Part shown: one piece after another, positions 61,943-64,000 of the stretch
Numbering within the stretch: the first letter of the stretch is position 1
How the letters are laid out: each line of letters begins with the position of its first letter
Source: FEN-1073 sp963780865
GTDB taxonomy: Bacteria > Chloroflexota > Anaerolineae > Anaerolineales > RBG-16-64-43
Direction: 5' to 3'
DNA: 64,000 nt
NCBI GenBank assembly: GCA_963780865.1
Contig: CAWADT010000016.1
Span: 158,927-222,926 of the forward strand
Translations under genes and position numbers: made by a program
The notes under the pieces: model-generated
The model's database searches: none
Told to the model about the DNA's origin: nothing
Seen by the model: the letters and a program-made list of their open reading frames with translations, nothing else

Positions 61943-63543
61943 ATGAACCAGGGAAAAGCGTCTGAACCAATGAAAGCGCGCAGCGGGAATTGAGCTGACT
62001 CGGCGGCTGTCAGGCGGTTTTTCGCGCCCGGATACCGGATTTACCCCGTGGGTTTCCTGCTCACCTTCGGCGCGGTCGCCCTCACCACCGCGGTCCTCTC
62101 GCTCGCGCGGACGCGGCTGTCCACCCAGGTGATCGCCCTGCTGTATCTTCTGCCGGTGATGCTCTCCGCCACCCGCTGGGGCCTGCTCCCCGCGCTGGCC
62201 GCTTCGCTGTCATCCTTTTTCGCGTTCAACTATTTCTTCCTGACTCCCATCCATACGTTCGCGGTGAGCGATCCGGAGGAACTCCTGGCGCTGATGGTGT
62301 TCCTGATCGTCGCGGCGCTTCTCAGCCAATCGGTGGCGGCCGCCAACCTGCATGCCGCCCAGGCGGAATTCCGGGAGCGGGAAGCCACCACGTTATATAC
62401 CCTTACCCGCGCGCTCGAAGCGCAGTCTGAGGGCAAGGAGACGCTGGCTTCGATTTCCCGCATCCTGATGGAATCGTTCAACCTGGCCGGATGCGAAATC
62501 CTGACGAGTCCGAGCCAGGAATCGTCGACCGCCGGCGGGGCGCCGGAGGCCGCATCCGGCGGCGAAGCGCTGACCGACGCGGTCCCGGAAGCGAAGATAA
62601 AACTCAGCGGCACAGGGCTTCGGGAGGTGGACATTCCGCTGGCGGCGCGCCAGGCTGCGGTCGGCACGTTGCGCCTTTTTCTCCGCCCGTCGGAACCGCC
62701 GCCCGGCCCGACGACGATGCGGCTGCTGACGACCTTCGCGGCCCAGGTGGGATCGTTCATCGAGCGAACCCGGCTGGCGCGGGAGGCCGGCCGGGCCCAG
62801 CTGCTGGAAGAAAGCGACCGCCTGAAATCCGCGTTGCTCTCTTCCGTCTCGCACGATCTACGCACACCGCTTTCGGCGATCAAGGCCTCCGCCACCGTGC
62901 TATTAAAGGAAGGCCAGGCGCTGGATCCGACCACCCGGCAGGATTTGCTCTCCGCCATCAACGAAGAGACCGACCGCTTGAACCGCCTCGTCGGGGATCT
63001 CCTGGATATGTCCCGGATCGAGGCGGGCGCGCTCCGGCTGAAACGCGATTGGTGCGACATGGACGAGCTCATCCGCGCCGTCGCGCGCAGGCACGGCGTC
63101 CGGGCGCAATTCCACTGGGCGCCAGATCTGCCCTTTGTTCTGGCGGACTACGTGCAGATCGACCGGGTGATGAGCAACTTGCTCGAGAACGCGATCCGGT
63201 TTGCCCCGTCGCAATCAAACATCGATATCGACGTCCGGACAGACGAGCGGGAAATGACGGTGGCTGTGACCAATCCGGGCCCCCAATCCCGCGGCGGCTG
63301 CATCCGCATCTGTTCGATAAGTTCTACCGCATCTCCGAGGAACGGTCTCCCGGGATGGGCAGGGGACCGGGCCTCTCGATCTGCAAGGGGATTGTGGAAG
63401 CGCGCGGCGGCCGGATTTGGGTGGAGACCCCGGTGACGGGGGATTCCGGGGCGCGCTTTGCGTTCACGCTGCCGATGGTGGATTCCTCCGCGGATGACGG
63501 AGAGCAGGATGATGAGAAAGACGAAAATTCTCATCGTGGATGA
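61943..63543 (+). pseudogene. Inverted copy of the KdpD-like kinase with stop and frameshift
   Basis: The copy differs from the intact gene at 57465-59066 by a C-to-T change that turns codon 17 (CGA) into TGA (near 61991). It also has a one-base deletion with neighbouring substitutions near 63283, which shifts the frame inside the HATPase domain. Other changes, such as Leu to Ser near residue 175 and substitutions around the G2 box, weaken it further. Translation could restart at 62048, but the C-terminus would still be lost. Confidence 0.75.
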
Positions 63544-64000
63544 TGAACCGCAGATCCTGCGCGCGCTGCGGGCGGGCCTGACGGCCCAGGGGTACGAAGT
63601 AATCGGCGCGTCCGACGGGGAGGAGGCGCTGGATAAAGCGTCGGCCGAACTGCCCGACGCCGTCATCCTGGATTTTAATCTTCCCCGCAAGAGCGGACTG
63701 GACGTCTGCCGCGAATTGCGGGCATCATTCGCCGTTCCGATCATCGTGCTCTCCGTGCGGGACGCGGAACGGGACAAGGTGACCGCGCTCGACCTGGGGC
63801 CGATGATTACCTCACCAAGCCGTTCGGCACCGACGAGGTGCTGGCGCGCCTCCGGGTGGCCTTGCGCCACGCCACACACGAAGACGCAGGCGAACCAGTT
63901 GTTCGCGCGGCGCGGTCACGATCGATCTCGCGCGGCACCTCGTCTTACGCGGCGAGGAGGAAGTGCGCCTGACGGCGACCGAATATAATCTGCTGGCGTA
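63509..64000 (+). pseudogene. Inverted partial copy of the KdpE-like regulator, frameshifted and cut by the window
   Basis: Reads as the receiver domain (start at 63509, MMRKTKILIVDDEP). It loses frame near 63798, where CTGGGAGCC of the left copy is CTGGGGCC, and runs off the window end before the DNA-binding domain is complete. Extra substitutions in the last 200 bases give the lowest identity of the whole arm. Confidence 0.7.

Larger units (their letters stand above)
60532..64000 (-). repeat. Right arm of the inverted duplication, reaching the window end
   Basis: This is the reverse complement of 57008-60481 with scattered differences. They are denser near the centre (60570-60700) and toward the right end (63270-63900), and sparse in between. 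Differences include a C-to-T stop, single-base deletions near 63283 and 63798, and several substitutions. About 50 bases (60482-60531) lie between the arms, themselves partly complementary. Confidence 0.9.

Overview
The window looks like a chromosomal piece of an anaerobic or facultative Chloroflexota bacterium, most likely class Anaerolineae. The coding DNA is GC-rich. Many predicted lipoproteins have long Pro/Thr linkers (TPTPT type) after the lipobox. Ferredoxin-like proteins, heterodimeric ABC exporters, NBR1-type lipoproteins and interspersed palindromic repeats also fit. The taxon is an inference from style and gene content. No rRNA, tRNA or CRISPR array was seen.

Layout. 1-6.3 kb: an ABC-exporter membrane protein, a heterodimeric ABC exporter and an isochorismatase-like hydrolase. 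6.3-15 kb: an F420/FMN-type oxidoreductase, an aldo/keto reductase, a helical 18-residue-repeat protein, a DEAD-box helicase, a REP-associated transposase (RAYT), lipoproteins, a YgiD-like dioxygenase and a zinc-ribbon beta-propeller protein. 15-25.2 kb: metabolic enzymes, a repeat-rich stretch around a GIY-YIG gene, two ACT-domain regulators and two paralogous CAP-domain lipoproteins. 25.2-42.5 kb: a GT39 glycosyltransferase, a GH2 beta-mannosidase, MsrA, an Slt-type lytic transglycosylase, the adenosine-kinase-like/AhcY pair that recycles S-adenosylhomocysteine, a GH5 glycosidase, a PIG-L deacetylase, a Pyr4/PaxB-like membrane cyclase homologue and an FkbM methyltransferase.

42.5-48.4 kb holds the most interesting locus. 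A 53-codon gene (44061-44222) has a strong ribosome binding site, two Trp residues at its C-terminus and its own terminator. It is followed by an operon of a ComQ-like polyprenyl-synthase homologue and a 919-residue receptor. The receptor has a ComP-like sensor (one membrane segment, an extracellular PDZ-like domain, then nine more segments) joined to GAF domains and an intact HD-GYP c-di-GMP phosphodiesterase in place of a histidine kinase. I read this as a candidate ComQ-ComX-ComP-like prenylated-peptide signalling system wired directly to c-di-GMP. The receptor is AT-rich in its sensor half and GC-rich in its output half, which suggests a domain fusion.

48.5-57 kb carries a family-5 uracil-DNA glycosylase, a C45 acyltransferase-like hydrolase, a PHB-depolymerase-like esterase, a winged-helix/ferredoxin protein, an APC permease with an unknown partner gene, and a KdpD/KdpE-like two-component pair. 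From about 57.0 kb to the window end the sequence folds back on itself. Bases 57008-60481 reappear inverted at 60532-64000 around a spacer of about 50 bases. The right copy carries a nonsense change and frameshifts that the left copy lacks. Together with three single-base frameshifts elsewhere, this suggests a long-read fold-back or assembly artefact more than a real palindrome.

Several repeat families with self-complementary but changing cores fill the intergenic regions. A REP pair (BIME-like) also lies in frame inside the RAYT gene itself.
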